A stretch of 64,000 nt of DNA from Microcoleus asticus IPMA8 (GTDB taxonomy: Bacteria > Cyanobacteriota > Cyanobacteriia > Cyanobacteriales > Microcoleaceae), in NCBI RefSeq assembly GCF_013179805.1, contig NZ_SRRZ01000002.1, positions 47,537 to 111,536 on the forward strand, in the 5' to 3' direction. Shown here in pieces: positions 7,901-15,456 of the stretch (position 1 is the stretch's first letter; the number at the start of each line of letters is the position of its first letter). Position numbers and translations under genes: made by a program. The notes under the pieces are model-generated. The model made no database searches, was not told the DNA's origin, and saw only the letters and a program-made list of their open reading frames with translations.

Positions 7901-10622
7901 CCATATAAAACTGGATTTGTAGCTCGTATACTTTCACTCTTTCGAGCAGGGTGCTAGCTTGTTGCAGAACAACTTCAGCAAGAGTAGCTGACTTTTCGTA
8001 ATTGGTATTGAGATATTCTGCTTCTACCGCTTCTACATATAGTGCTAGAGTCAGATCGTAGTTACTCTGCCAACTGTTTTCTGCTAAGAGTTTTAACCCT
8101 ACTCTTAATTGCATGACCGCAGCTTCATAAGCTGACGCTGCTTTGGCTTTTCGACCCGCTATTAAATTTAATTGAGCCAGCTTGTATTTTTCTTCTCGAT
8201 CGGTAATGAATTCTACTCCGATATTTAGCTGATTAACTATATCAAAGACATTTTCTTCTAGTGCCTCTTGAGGTGTATTCTTTAATAGTAGTTGACCAAT
8301 TTTTAGGTGCGTAGCTTTTTGCTCCTCAGAAGGAATCAGAGAATAAGCCGCTTGCTGCACGCGATCGTGCAAAAATTTGTAGGATACTTTGTAAGTATTA
8401 ATTTCTGATTGGGTTCCTTGACCACTACCCATTACCAATGACTCATTACTATTGAAGAGTAAAGGAAGTTTAGAGGCACTTTCCCCGATGGGTAAAACTA
8501 GGGCTTCCTGAAGCCCATCCCATAAAGCAGATGCCGTTTCTGATATAGATTTTTCACTTACTATTGCTAAAATTTCTAAATTAAACCTGTTGCCAATACA
8601 AGCTGCTAACTTTAAAACTTTCTGGGTGTCTGGAGGCAGTTTTTGAATGTTCTTGGCTATGAGTTCGACGACATTATAATCTGCGATCGCAAGACTTTGA
8701 ATTTGCCCCATATCCCACTGCCATCTGCCCATCCTGAAGTCAAATGTCAACAGTTTTTCTGCGTAAAGAGAGGTGAGCAGTTGAGTTGTAAAAAAGGGAT
8801 TGCCTTGAGTTTTATTGTAAACTAACTCAGCTAATAACTTGCACTTTTTTATTTCATTGTTATTGTTTTTAGCAAGCAAACTTTCTTGCTCAATTCCTCC
8901 GTGTTGCTCGGAAAAACAAGTAACAGGGGGGACTGCTGACGAGCAGTTGTCACCCAAGGTGTCAGCAACTAATTGATTTACTGTACTAAGTGTCAACGGT
9001 TGGAGGACGATCTTATTTATTATTGCTCCGTATGAATAAATACTATCTAAAGTCTGCATTAAAGGATGAGTTGGGCTGACTTCGTTATCTCGATAGGCTC
9101 CAATCACCAATAAATATTGGCTATCTGGGTCAGTTAGCAGCACATGAATCAATTTCAAAGAAGCAGAATCTGCCCACTGTAAATCATCTAAAAATAAAAC
9201 TAGCGGATGTGCTTTTTGGGTAAAAACATGAATGAATTGTTTAAAGGCAAGATTGAAACGGTTTTGTGATTCGCTGGCTCCTAATTTAGAAACTTCTGGT
9301 TGCTCACCAACGATCAATTCCAATTCGGGAATAACGTCAATTATAACTCTAGTATTTTTGCCTAAATCATTTAAAATCTTCTGTTTCCAAAAGTGGATTT
9401 TTTCCCGGCTTTCTGTTAATACTTGGCGAATTAGTTCTTCAAAAGCTTCTATTAAGGCTCCATAGGGAATATTCCGTTTAAATTGGTCAAACTTACCTGC
9501 GATAAAATAACCCCTTGCTCCGACAATGGGTTTGTGGATTTCATAAACTAAGCAAGATTTACCTATTCCTGAGTAACCGGAAACTAGCACGACCTCGGCT
9601 GTTCCAGCACTAACTCTATCAAAAGCATCCATTAGAGTGGCTACTTGTGTTTCTCGTCCGTACAGTTTTTGTGGGATGAGAAATTGACCGGACTTATCAC
9701 GCTCACCCGGAATGAAGTTAGAATTTGTGCCAGTTTGTTGTAATTGATTTAGACATTGTTCTAGATCCGCTTTCAGACCATAACCACTTTGATATCTATC
9801 TTCAGCAGTTTTGGCTAATAATTTCATCACTATGTTACAAATTGCTTTGATAATCTTACCATTTTGAATTTTAGATGTGGGATTATCGCTCGTAAATTCT
9901 AGTCTGCTGTTTTGCTCTTTTGCCATAATTTCCCAGAGTGGGGTCGGCTGTTTCGCGATGTGGCAGTGAACTAATTCCATCGGCTCTGTAGCCTTAAATG
10001 GTAATTCACCGCACAGCATTTCATAGAATGTGATACCTAAAGAGTAGAAGTCTGTCCGATAGTCAATTGAGCGATTCATTCGCCCTGTTTGCTCTGGCGA
10101 GATATAGGCGATTGTGCCTTCTAGTAAAGTGGGATGGCTGAGTGCTTGGGTTTCTCTAGACAAGCGCGTGGCAATGCTAAAGTCAGTAATTTTTACTTCT
10201 AACGTAGCAGGAGTAATGATGATATTTGTCGGCTTAATATCTTTATGAATAATTTTGTTATCATGCAACTTACCCAGAGTATCTGCTAACTGAATTGCAA
10301 TTTTTAAGAACTCTTTGAGTTCAAGTTTGCGACCATTCAAAAAGTTTTTGAGGGCTTCTCCTTTTGAATCTTCCAATATCAGTGCTAGACCATGATGATG
10401 ATTTTCCAATCCATAGGGCTTGACAATACCTTCTAAATTGAGATGTCGGGAGATTTCATATTCATGTCTCAATTGCATAATCTCTTCGAGAGTAGGATAT
10501 TCTGCGATCAGGGCTTTGATAATCACAGCAGTCTGATCTTCCCTCCTCTCTGCGCGATAAACTACTGTATTTAAACCTTCACTAATTTTTTCTATTAGTT
10601 TGTAATTTGCCTTGATATTCAT
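4944..10622 (-). CDS. Trifunctional Ser/Thr kinase / AAA-type ATPase / GAF sensor histidine kinase (HstK type)
   Basis: A 1892-residue signalling protein. The domains run as follows: an N-terminal Hanks-type kinase (about 8-290; Lys36, HKDIKPTN at 126-133, DFS at 147-149 where DFG is usual); an ORC/AAA-like ATPase with Walker A GYSGIGKS (349-356) and Walker B LFLDDLQWAD; a long helical TPR-like region; a GAF domain (about 1370-1510); a coiled coil with repeated Glu/Gln; then HisKA with His1626 in IAHEINNP and HATPase boxes NAIDAIEE, DNGAGM and FDPFFTTKRVGSGTGLGL. No membrane segment is seen, so it is probably cytosolic. The architecture is that of cyanobacterial HstK proteins. No response regulator gene is adjacent, so the phosphorelay partner is unknown. 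Confidence 0.93.
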   Translation of the reverse strand: MNIKANYKLIEKISEGLNTVVYRAERREDQTAVIIKALIAEYPTLEEIMQLRHEYEISRHLNLEGIVKPYGLENHHHGLALILEDSKGEALKNFLNGRKLELKEFLKIAIQLADTLGKLHDNKIIHKDIKPTNIIITPATLEVKITDFSIATRLSRETQALSHPTLLEGTIAYISPEQTGRMNRSIDYRTDFYSLGITFYEMLCGELPFKATEPMELVHCHIAKQPTPLWEIMAKEQNSRLEFTSDNPTSKIQNGKIIKAICNIVMKLLAKTAEDRYQSGYGLKADLEQCLNQLQQTGTNSNFIPGERDKSGQFLIPQKLYGRETQVATLMDAFDRVSAGTAEVVLVSGYSGIGKSCLVYEIHKPIVGARGYFIAGKFDQFKRNIPYGALIEAFEELIRQVLTESREKIHFWKQKILNDLGKNTRVIIDVIPELELIVGEQPEVSKLGASESQNRFNLAFKQFIHVFTQKAHPLVLFLDDLQWADSASLKLIHVLLTDPDSQYLLVIGAYRDNEVSPTHPLMQTLDSIYSYGAIINKIVLQPLTLSTVNQLVADTLGDNCSSAVPPVTCFSEQHGGIEQESLLAKNNNNEIKKCKLLAELVYNKTQGNPFFTTQLLTSLYAEKLLTFDFRMGRWQWDMGQIQSLAIADYNVVELIAKNIQKLPPDTQKVLKLAACIGNRFNLEILAIVSEKSISETASALWDGLQEALVLPIGESASKLPLLFNSNESLVMGSGQGTQSEINTYKVSYKFLHDRVQQAAYSLIPSEEQKATHLKIGQLLLKNTPQEALEENVFDIVNQLNIGVEFITDREEKYKLAQLNLIAGRKAKAASAYEAAVMQLRVGLKLLAENSWQSNYDLTLALYVEAVEAEYLNTNYEKSATLAEVVLQQASTLLERVKVYELQIQFYMAQNQMLKAIDTGMEVLDMLGVALSNDEGDGGFVVELPELTDLDNIPEMTDPYKIAALRILMSLVSPAYAAKPEILSLLAVTLVKICVEHGHSPLAAFSYVFYSIILCSAIGEIDAGYHAGKLALKLLDKFNANSLKCKVYELFNGFVVHWKEPAKEALPFLISGLQSGLETGDIEYAGYCITVYCASIFLTGERLEIVEEEQEQYLDLALKLKQDYSIYYIQIFHQLTLNLQNEAEGKCQLVGKTFNETQMLPVFIETNNRILLFITYLAKTILFYMFKDSKNAVTSATSAAEHAVSVMGMVVSAPHNFYYSLALLAVYPQASHAEQQQYINLIESNQQQMQKWAFHAPFNFQHKYELVEAEKARVLGQIVEAMEYYDRAIAGAKEQGYIQEEALASELAAEFYFSLGRDKFAQIYLTQAYYGYIRWGAKTKVKDLESRYPLVFSKMLMRESIGIEINRTTTSTTGGSSAVLDLSTVNKASLALAEEIVLDKLLDKLLKIVMENAGATTGCLILEKDEKLVIEATGVVDRDVVVLCSESPVENSENLPITIINYVGITKANVVLNDAAVSQRFINDPYIIKTQPKSILSMPIINQGKLIGILYLENNITTGAFTMERLELLKILSSQIAISLKNAMLYGRLETATQNLKTANEQLEDYNQTLEQKVEERTQQLKQKNSLLREQAIQLELTLKELQATQTQLIQTEKMSSLGQMVAGIAHEINNPINFIYGNLTPASDYFHDLLGLLNLYQAQLPNATPEILNFAESIDLEFLISDFPRLLESLQQGAERIRQIVLSLRNFSRLDEAGMKRVDIHEGLDSTLLLLQNQLKAKPDHPGIEIIKEYGQIPEIECYAGFLNQAFMNILSNAIDAIEESLVTSRIASIHNKKSQVRIRTRLINTNQVEIRIADNGAGMTEEVSQKIFDPFFTTKRVGSGTGLGLAISYQIVVEKHHGKLTCISAPGNGAEFVIEIPIKHGTQQASKPSPI

Positions 10623-10870
10623 AAATATTGTATCTCTGTTAACAGTATTTGATGCTGTGCGAAAGTAAATAGTGGGGGCAGTTTGGCTAAATATTGTTTT
10701 GTTTCTTTAATTAATATTGAAACTAGAAAAAAGTATTTTTTCGTTAAGTATCTTAAAAAAGTCTGAACTTTTGTAAAACATATTACCCTTTTTATCTAAG
10801 TTTTATATTTTTGATGATAACACATCCCCCAGCTAAGTAGATAGGCGCAAAACAATATAAATGGTCTGTG

Positions 10871-10928
10871 GGGCGGGTTTAGCCCGTAATCATCGCTAGG
10901 AGAGATTTTGCCCTTTTAAAACCCGCCC
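10871..10928. repeat. Inverted repeat, GGGCGGGTTT / AAACCCGCCC
   Basis: Ten-base arms at 10871-10880 and 10919-10928 are exact reverse complements with a 38-nt loop. The arms match the style of small palindromic intergenic elements common in filamentous cyanobacteria. Confidence 0.6.
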
Positions 10929-10942
10929 CGCCCACCTTCGTT

Positions 10943-11000
10943 TATAGCGGTTTTCAACCGTATGAGGTACAGTAACTACAACGAGTGAACCAATTTGTGA
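10943..11000. repeat. Dispersed repeat, copy 1 (related copy at 63910)
   Basis: This copy shares the TATAGCG start, ATGAGGTACARTAAC and GARTRAACCAATT blocks with 63910-63967 in the same orientation. In both places it lies close to a transposase relic, so it may be an insertion-sequence end. Confidence 0.55.
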
Positions 11001-11173
11001 GAGATGTGAGAGCGATCGAGTCGAGTCCGTCCACAAGTGCTGACTCTCAGGTGTAATTACTTACGTGTACCAACCCAACGTAGATCTTCTTTGAGGTGAG
11101 ACTCTTCTGCTTTTAATCGGATTTAAATTGGGAGAAAAAGGAGACAGGTAAATAACTCGCTTTTCCTACGGCT

Positions 11174-11450
11174 TCAATCCACCCTTCGGGGTACCCCAGC
11201 ATATTTCTTATTAACGTAGGGTTGGAGCCATTGCTGAGAAATCAGGATCGCACGAGCAATCCCGGCAAGTGAAATACGTTCTAACAACAATCGATCAATT
11301 AGTTCTCGTGTCTCCTGCTCAATCACCTTATGAATGCGGATGTTCTACAAATGGCCGATCGCACTTAACACACTTAAACCGCTGTTTACTGTTGTGAATG
11401 CGACCGTTTTTGACTGTCTGGCAAGAAGAACAGTTAGGACAAAGAGGCAT
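11174..11450 (-). pseudogene. IS1-family transposase (InsA-like) relic
   Basis: Read on the minus strand from an ATG at 11450, 40 codons encode a zinc-finger start with CPNCSSCQTVKNG and QRFKCVKCDRPF, which is the N-terminal pattern of IS1 InsA. A stop follows at 11328-11330. In the next frame the family's helical part continues (ETRELIDRLLLERISLAGIA, then QQWLQPYVNKKYAG) to a stop at 11174. One frameshift therefore separates the two halves, and the catalytic InsB part is missing. The open frame on the opposite strand at 11398-11580 is its antisense shadow. Confidence 0.75.
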
Positions 11451-11550
11451 TGTCAGGGATATATTAGCAAGAACTACTGCTAATCTAGCATCATTACTTC
11501 TAGGAGACTACCGGAAAAACCTTGTCTTTTTCCTAATCGCTAGAAAATCA

Positions 11551-11588
11551 CATCGGTGCTATGTGCTATTTTGTACATAGCACTGATG
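11551..11588. terminator. Stem-loop after the TIGR02588-type gene
   Basis: Fourteen-base arms (CATCGGTGCTATGT and ACATAGCACTGATG) pair with one G-T mismatch around a 10-nt loop. The stem lies 23 nt past the stop of the minus-strand gene at 11611. It lacks a long T tract, so termination is a guess. Confidence 0.45.
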
Positions 11589-11610
11589 TATTATTACTTA
11601 TTTAGCACTA

Positions 11611-12015
11611 CTAAGGTAGTTTATAACTGCTCGATCGCACAATTAACTCACCTTGACTGGGGTCGCGGCTGAAAATAAAAGCTCCTTCTTGAGTTTCGCC
11701 GCTTGACAAAAAATCAATTTGCTGGTCGCCGGATTCCAAGACTTCGCCGTTGACGCGAAGTTCGGCAATAATTTGCACTAATTCGGCTGTTTCGCCTCCA
11801 GTGTTTGTCACTGTAAACGGTACGTAAAATTGGCCTTGAGTTTCGCGAATAGGCGTGTTCCGAGTGACAGAAATAATCGGAGGTTCCTGCTTTTTAGTCA
11901 CCCAGTTGTAGAGTACGAGCCCGGTGAGGGTAAAAAGGATTAAGCAGGCGATCGCAAATGTCACCCATTCAGCAGGAGTTCTTTTTTTTTGCTGTTCATT
12001 ATTACTTTCACTCAT
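11611..12015 (-). CDS. TIGR02588-like small membrane-anchored protein
   Basis: A 134-residue protein with a short polar N-terminus (MSESNNEQQKKRTPAEW), one transmembrane helix (about residues 15-40, VTFAIACLILFTLTGLVLYNW) and an external beta-rich domain of FYVPFTVTNTGGETAELV type. The ATG at 12015 was preferred over an upstream ATG at 12093. It overlaps the stop of the upstream gene as ATGA, a coupled start, and an extension would lie wholly inside that gene. The pairing with a TIGR02587-type membrane protein is the known arrangement of these two uncharacterised families. No function is known. Confidence 0.75.
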   Translation of the reverse strand: MSESNNEQQKKRTPAEWVTFAIACLILFTLTGLVLYNWVTKKQEPPIISVTRNTPIRETQGQFYVPFTVTNTGGETAELVQIIAELRVNGEVLESGDQQIDFLSSGETQEGAFIFSRDPSQGELIVRSSSYKLP

Positions 12016-12866
12016 ACCGCCAACCTCCCCGCCGCGCCGCCAATAGTCGCCGGCAATCCCAATACTAACGTATAGCTCAACCACATCGACCACGGGTCGT
12101 CAAAACTGAGTTTGTGGAAGAAAAACATCATAAATGCAGAAGCCACCAGCGACACTAAATACGCCATGACAGTTTCGCTGAGGGGACGCTGAAAAATCCC
12201 TTGCTGGTGCTGTCTTTTGGCTTGATAAGTAAAGCCTGCTACAAATACAATACCGTAAGAAATGAGCAGCGAAGCGGCGATAATTGCTAATTGCCAAGGC
12301 GGCGAAATCGCTGCCGCTAGCATGGGAATTTCGTCAGTTGGGGCGATACTGAAAGCAATGATAGTCGCGCCGATTAAAGTAGCGCCGATATCTGCTAAAG
12401 TTGGATTAATGGTAGGTTCCTTTTCGCTGTCTGAACTTTGATAGCGATCGCCACTCAAGAAACCCCTTGCTAGGGCCACTCCCAAGGCAAACGGCAGGCC
12501 TTCAAAGATGATTTTACCCAAAGTTTCTTGCAGCGGAGTCTCCGGCGTAATTTCCCTGAGCAAAAACAGGACAAAAGCCGCACAAACAATGCCGATAGCG
12601 ATTGCTTCTACGCTATCGATTGCAGCTTCTAGCCAGCGGATGCCTTTAGTTTTGCGAAAACCTTCAGTGCGAGTCAGCAAGAAAACGGCGATACAAGTAG
12701 TTGCGATCGCGATCGACATTTCCGCTGGTGTAGTATACGAACCGATCCACCAAACCTCCATCGTATAAAGCAGCGGAATTCCGAATAAAAAGCCGCCCGA
12801 TGCACCTCGAATGATGTCGTTTAATTCATTTGACCACTGATTTTTGCGTCTTTTTGATTTGTTCAT
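12012..12866 (-). CDS. TIGR02587-like integral membrane protein
   Basis: A 284-residue protein with about seven hydrophobic helices and a basic N-terminus (MNKSKRRKNQW), so it should be an inner-membrane protein. Motifs include FLFGIPLLYTMEVWWIG near the first helix and IGATLIGATIIAFSIAPTDEIPMLA in the middle. It is translationally coupled to the TIGR02588-like gene by a 4-bp overlap, which suggests that the two products act together. Family recognition is by overall pattern and gene pairing. No biochemical role is known. Confidence 0.75.
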   Translation of the reverse strand: MNKSKRRKNQWSNELNDIIRGASGGFLFGIPLLYTMEVWWIGSYTTPAEMSIAIATTCIAVFLLTRTEGFRKTKGIRWLEAAIDSVEAIAIGIVCAAFVLFLLREITPETPLQETLGKIIFEGLPFALGVALARGFLSGDRYQSSDSEKEPTINPTLADIGATLIGATIIAFSIAPTDEIPMLAAAISPPWQLAIIAASLLISYGIVFVAGFTYQAKRQHQQGIFQRPLSETVMAYLVSLVASAFMMFFFHKLSFDDPWSMWLSYTLVLGLPATIGGAAGRLAV

Positions 12867-12922
12867 TTTTTAGTGAAAACGCACCTCAAAAATTGGGCAA
12901 GTAAATATTTTTTTAAACCTGC

Positions 12923-13252
12923 TCAAATAGAATACCATATTTGTTGTATTCTTTCTCTAACTTGCGTCCAGTCGCTAGCGGTTAAAATTCCCAATCGACG
13001 ATTGACCAAACGCTTTTCTATTGTGTTCACCTTATGCAGCCGAACCACTGACGAACGCAACAAACCTGCCTGCTCCCATTCTACAATCTCAACATCAAAA
13101 ACAGTCCTAGTTGTTTGACTTGTCACTCGTGCAACAACAATATCTTCATCTCCTGCATCCAAAAGTACCAGAACAGGACGGAGTTTTGATGTTGTTACAT
13201 CGGCAAAAGGTAGTGCCAGTAAGAGAACTTCTCCTGATTGATAATTTGGCAT
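12923..13252 (-). CDS. PemK/MazF-family toxin (endoribonuclease type)
   Basis: A 109-residue protein with the family's N-terminal strand pattern GEVLLLALPFADVTTSKLRP, where the Arg-Pro and the preceding Lys/Ser lie in the usual substrate loop. LVLLDAGDEDIVVARVTSQ and a C-terminal helix (DWTQVRERIQQIW) follow. MazF-type toxins cleave mRNA at short motifs and are neutralised by a partner encoded just upstream. Here the upstream gene ends 3 nt before this start, as in a toxin-antitoxin operon. The length is normal and no damage is visible, so this pair is probably functional. Confidence 0.85.
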   Translation of the reverse strand: MPNYQSGEVLLLALPFADVTTSKLRPVLVLLDAGDEDIVVARVTSQTTRTVFDVEIVEWEQAGLLRSSVVRLHKVNTIEKRLVNRRLGILTASDWTQVRERIQQIWYSI

Positions 13253-13255
13253 ATT

Positions 13256-13477
13256 TCAAATATTGTCGTAGATAGCATCTTCCTCGCTGTAGCCAGCCAA
13301 TAACTGCTCAGCAGCAAGGATCTGCCAAGCAGCGTTTTCCTCTTCTGTGTCAGTTGGTTCTTGCACCAGAACAATAACTCTGACTTCTTGGTTAGCTGCC
13401 AAGTATTTTAAGAGGGTATCGGGAAATTCTATTTTCCCTTCATCTGTGACTTTTGCTGGAAACTCGTATGCTTTCAT
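13256..13477 (-). CDS. Probable antitoxin of the MazF-type pair
   Basis: A 73-residue acidic protein. Its N-terminus (KAYEFPAKVTDEGKIEFPDT) resembles the short AbrB-like/beta strand starts of cyanobacterial antitoxins, and its C-terminal part is rich in Glu and Ala (TEEENAAWQILAAEQLL), suitable for wrapping a toxin. It lies 3 nt upstream of the MazF-type gene on the same strand. The assignment depends mainly on position, because the sequence alone would be called hypothetical. Confidence 0.75.
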   Translation of the reverse strand: MKAYEFPAKVTDEGKIEFPDTLLKYLAANQEVRVIVLVQEPTDTEEENAAWQILAAEQLLAGYSEEDAIYDNI

Positions 13478-13560
13478 AATTTTTAGGTCGATTTTTTTAC
13501 AACATTATTCAGTTTGTGATTTACTTTCTAATTCCTTGAGTTATAAAAAAACTCCCACGA

Positions 13561-14514
13561 TCATAAATCTCTTTGCCAAATCTTGACCGTACTCTCATCA
13601 CTGCCACTAACTAGAGTCTGCCCATCAGCGCTAAAAGCCACAGAGTAAACTCCCCATGAATGCCCCAAGAGACTGCAAATTTTCTCTCTAGCCTCAAGAT
13701 TCCAAAGTTCGATAGTTCCGGGTTCGTTACTATCATCTTCGGTGTCAGAATCCCACCCACCAGTTGCGATAATTTTGCCATCCGGGCTAAAAGCTAAGCA
13801 GAAGTCCCCCATTGAATTTTCCGCAAGAGTATAGATTTCTATTCCCGTGTAGAGATTCCACAGCTTAATAGTTCCCACACAGTGCAAAGTCGCAAAAGTT
13901 TCTCCATCGGGGCTAACAGCGATGGCATAAACAGAGTCCATACCCTCCTGCCAATTCTTTGTCCAGATTTCATCTCCAGTGGTTAAATTAAAAGCTACTG
14001 CACTTAGAGAAACATAATCATCTGCACTGCTACTAAGTAGAATCTTTCCGTCAGGGCTGAATAAAATCTCCAAACTATAAAATACTTCTACTTGCCACTT
14101 TAAAGTCCGAATTTCTTCCCCATTGCTAAAGTTCCAAAGTTTGATAGTTGCGTCTTCACTGGCACTTGCCAGAGTCTTCCCGTCGGGGCTGATAACTACA
14201 GAAGTAATTATGTCTGAATGTCCGGTGATGGTGTAAATTTCCTCTTTAGTGCTGAGATTCCAAACCTTGATAGTTGTGTCTTTACTGCCACTAGCAAGAG
14301 TTTGTCCGTCAGGGCTGATGGCAATGGATGTAACTCCATGTGAATGTCCTGCTAAATTAGTAATTTCTTGCCCAGTCTTGAGATTCCACAGTTTAATTGT
14401 GCTGTCAGCACTTCCGCTAACTACAGTCTGTCCGTCTGGAGTGATGACAACAGAAGTTACCGAACATGAATGTCCATGAAGGGTGTGTACGCATTGCCAG
14501 TTAGTTTGAAGCAT
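13561..14514 (-). CDS. WD40-repeat beta-propeller protein
   Basis: A 317-residue protein made almost entirely of about seven WD40 blades. Each blade has a GH, SPDG and (V/I)(K/E)LWNL signature, for example GHSCSVTSVVITPDG and SGSADSTIKLWNLKTG. The fourth and sixth blades are degenerate or carry insertions (GWDSDTEDDSNEPG). There is no signal peptide, kinase or caspase-like domain, unlike the large WD40 fusion proteins of filamentous cyanobacteria, so it may be a stand-alone scaffold or a remnant of a bigger gene. It lies between small toxin-antitoxin-type genes on the same strand. No ligand can be named. Confidence 0.88.
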   Translation of the reverse strand: MLQTNWQCVHTLHGHSCSVTSVVITPDGQTVVSGSADSTIKLWNLKTGQEITNLAGHSHGVTSIAISPDGQTLASGSKDTTIKVWNLSTKEEIYTITGHSDIITSVVISPDGKTLASASEDATIKLWNFSNGEEIRTLKWQVEVFYSLEILFSPDGKILLSSSADDYVSLSAVAFNLTTGDEIWTKNWQEGMDSVYAIAVSPDGETFATLHCVGTIKLWNLYTGIEIYTLAENSMGDFCLAFSPDGKIIATGGWDSDTEDDSNEPGTIELWNLEAREKICSLLGHSWGVYSVAFSADGQTLVSGSDESTVKIWQRDL

Positions 14515-14574
14515 TTGATATTACTCCTAGCATTCATCCAGCAACCACATTTTTACTGATTGTTTTCAATGCCA

Positions 14575-14814
14575 TTAAAGTGCAAGCTGAATCTCGGAAG
14601 ATTCTCCTAAAGCTTCGTTGACAACAATCAGTTTTCCTTGACTATCTGCCCCTAATTGTTGATTGGCATTTAGTAATTCAATTCCATAAATAGTACCGTC
14701 TGGGGCAATATCCACATTCATTCGATCGCTAACCTGGATAGTGTTTACCTGTGCGGTTTTTTCTGGCAGGTATATATAAGCTACGTTGTATCTCGGATCG
14801 TAAGTCAGTTTCAC
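14575..14814 (-). CDS. DUF2283-family small protein
   Basis: A 79-residue protein starting with GTG at 14814, 6 nt after an AGGAGG ribosome binding site. The pattern KLTYDPRYNVAYIYL and later MNVDIAPDGTIYGIELLNA is the DUF2283 signature (a YDxxxDxxYIxL-like start and a D..G.I.GIE turn). Members often follow a DUF4258 gene, and the two are regarded as toxin-antitoxin-like. Here the upstream DUF4258 gene is frameshifted, which would leave this protein as an orphan partner. Function is unproven. Confidence 0.8.
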   Translation of the reverse strand: MKLTYDPRYNVAYIYLPEKTAQVNTIQVSDRMNVDIAPDGTIYGIELLNANQQLGADSQGKLIVVNEALGESSEIQLAL

Positions 14815-15078
14815 GGGAACCTCCTGCTAAAAAAAAATTGACAATTACAGCGATCATGATCCAGTCTTCGCCTTCTGACGCTGCGATCGCCTCTACTTTC
14901 TTCATAGCATAAACTTTTCCCTGCCACTCAGCATTGAAGGAAAAGTTACGCCTAAATCCGGTTCTGCCCAATTGAGCCGGAAAAGTTGTGCCACTTTCTA
15001 CCGTAGCAATTAATTCTGCCTCAGTTGCACCTCGCTTAATCAATCGTGCTTGAGCATGGGATGTAATCTAACGCTCAC
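14729..15078 (-). pseudogene. DUF4258-family gene, frameshifted
   Basis: A GTG at 15078 with a strong AAGGAGGT about 9 nt upstream begins V-S-V-R and then hits a stop after 12 codons. In the adjacent frame the conserved DUF4258 start ITSHAQARLIKRGATEAEL runs on directly, through FRRNFSFNAEW and KKVEAIA to DWIMIAVIVNFF. One missing base between 15066 and 15067 would restore a continuous protein. A second oddity is a 9-T run at 14829-14837. One extra T would give a stop at 14827-14829, right before the ribosome binding site of the DUF2283 gene. As written, the frame instead runs 86 bp into that gene. Sequencing error in the homopolymer cannot be excluded. Confidence 0.72.
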
Positions 15079-15115
15079 GTTGCGATTACCTCCTTTTTAC
15101 CTCTTTATTTTTAAA

Positions 15116-15184
15116 CTAACTTAATTCACAACACGCGCACATAAGCATCAAAATAAAGGCATGAGTGTCCAACAACAACCTCAT
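15116..15184 (-). pseudogene. Truncated VapC-like PIN-domain toxin, first 22 codons only
   Basis: An ATG overlapping the antitoxin stop codon (GAATGAGG) opens MRLLLDTHAFI, the canonical N-terminus of PIN-domain VapC toxins with the first catalytic Asp. After that the sequence loses similarity and stops at 15116. The remaining roughly 110 codons are absent, and the DUF4258/DUF2283 genes follow at once. Confidence 0.75.
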
Positions 15185-15411
15185 TCCTTGTACTCCTTAA
15201 ACTCTTCTAGCGGTTCGTCAAAATCATCGGACATCCAAACCATTCCTTTGGCACTTCCTGCTTGCCGATAGGGTTTAGCTTGTTTGGGTATTCCTACCAA
15301 TTTTACAACAGGCTGGTTATCTTGAGTAATCGCCACTTCTTCACCTCTCCTCGCCGCTTCGATTAATTCCAGAAGCTTTTCTTTGGTTTCAATAATGTCT
15401 ACTTGATACAT
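15181..15411 (-). CDS. Phd/YefM-type antitoxin
   Basis: A 76-residue protein with the family's DNA-binding N-terminus. VDIIETKEKLLELIEAARRG is followed by EEVAITQDNQPVVKLVG, and the C-terminal tail is acidic (DDFDEPLEEFKEYKE). Such proteins repress their own operon and neutralise a PIN-type toxin. The toxin should follow with an ATGA overlap, and the ATG and first 22 codons of a VapC are indeed there, but the rest is lost. It is therefore a solitary antitoxin, which could still repress or cross-neutralise related toxins elsewhere. Confidence 0.85.
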   Translation of the reverse strand: MYQVDIIETKEKLLELIEAARRGEEVAITQDNQPVVKLVGIPKQAKPYRQAGSAKGMVWMSDDFDEPLEEFKEYKE

Positions 15412-15456
15412 AATTCGTGCCTCCTTACTATCAATTTATAACATCACCATTCTAAC

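Larger units (their letters stand above)
10623..11173. other. Non-coding stretch with repeats upstream of the large kinase
   Basis: The first 200 bp are AT-rich and should contain the kinase promoter. The rest holds an inverted repeat (10871-10928) and a dispersed repeat (10943-11000), listed separately. No open reading frame of interest was found. Confidence 0.5.

Noticed and set aside
11398..11580. Plus-strand 60-codon frame
   Set aside because: It is antisense to the IS1-type relic, whose zinc-finger motif is clear on the other strand.
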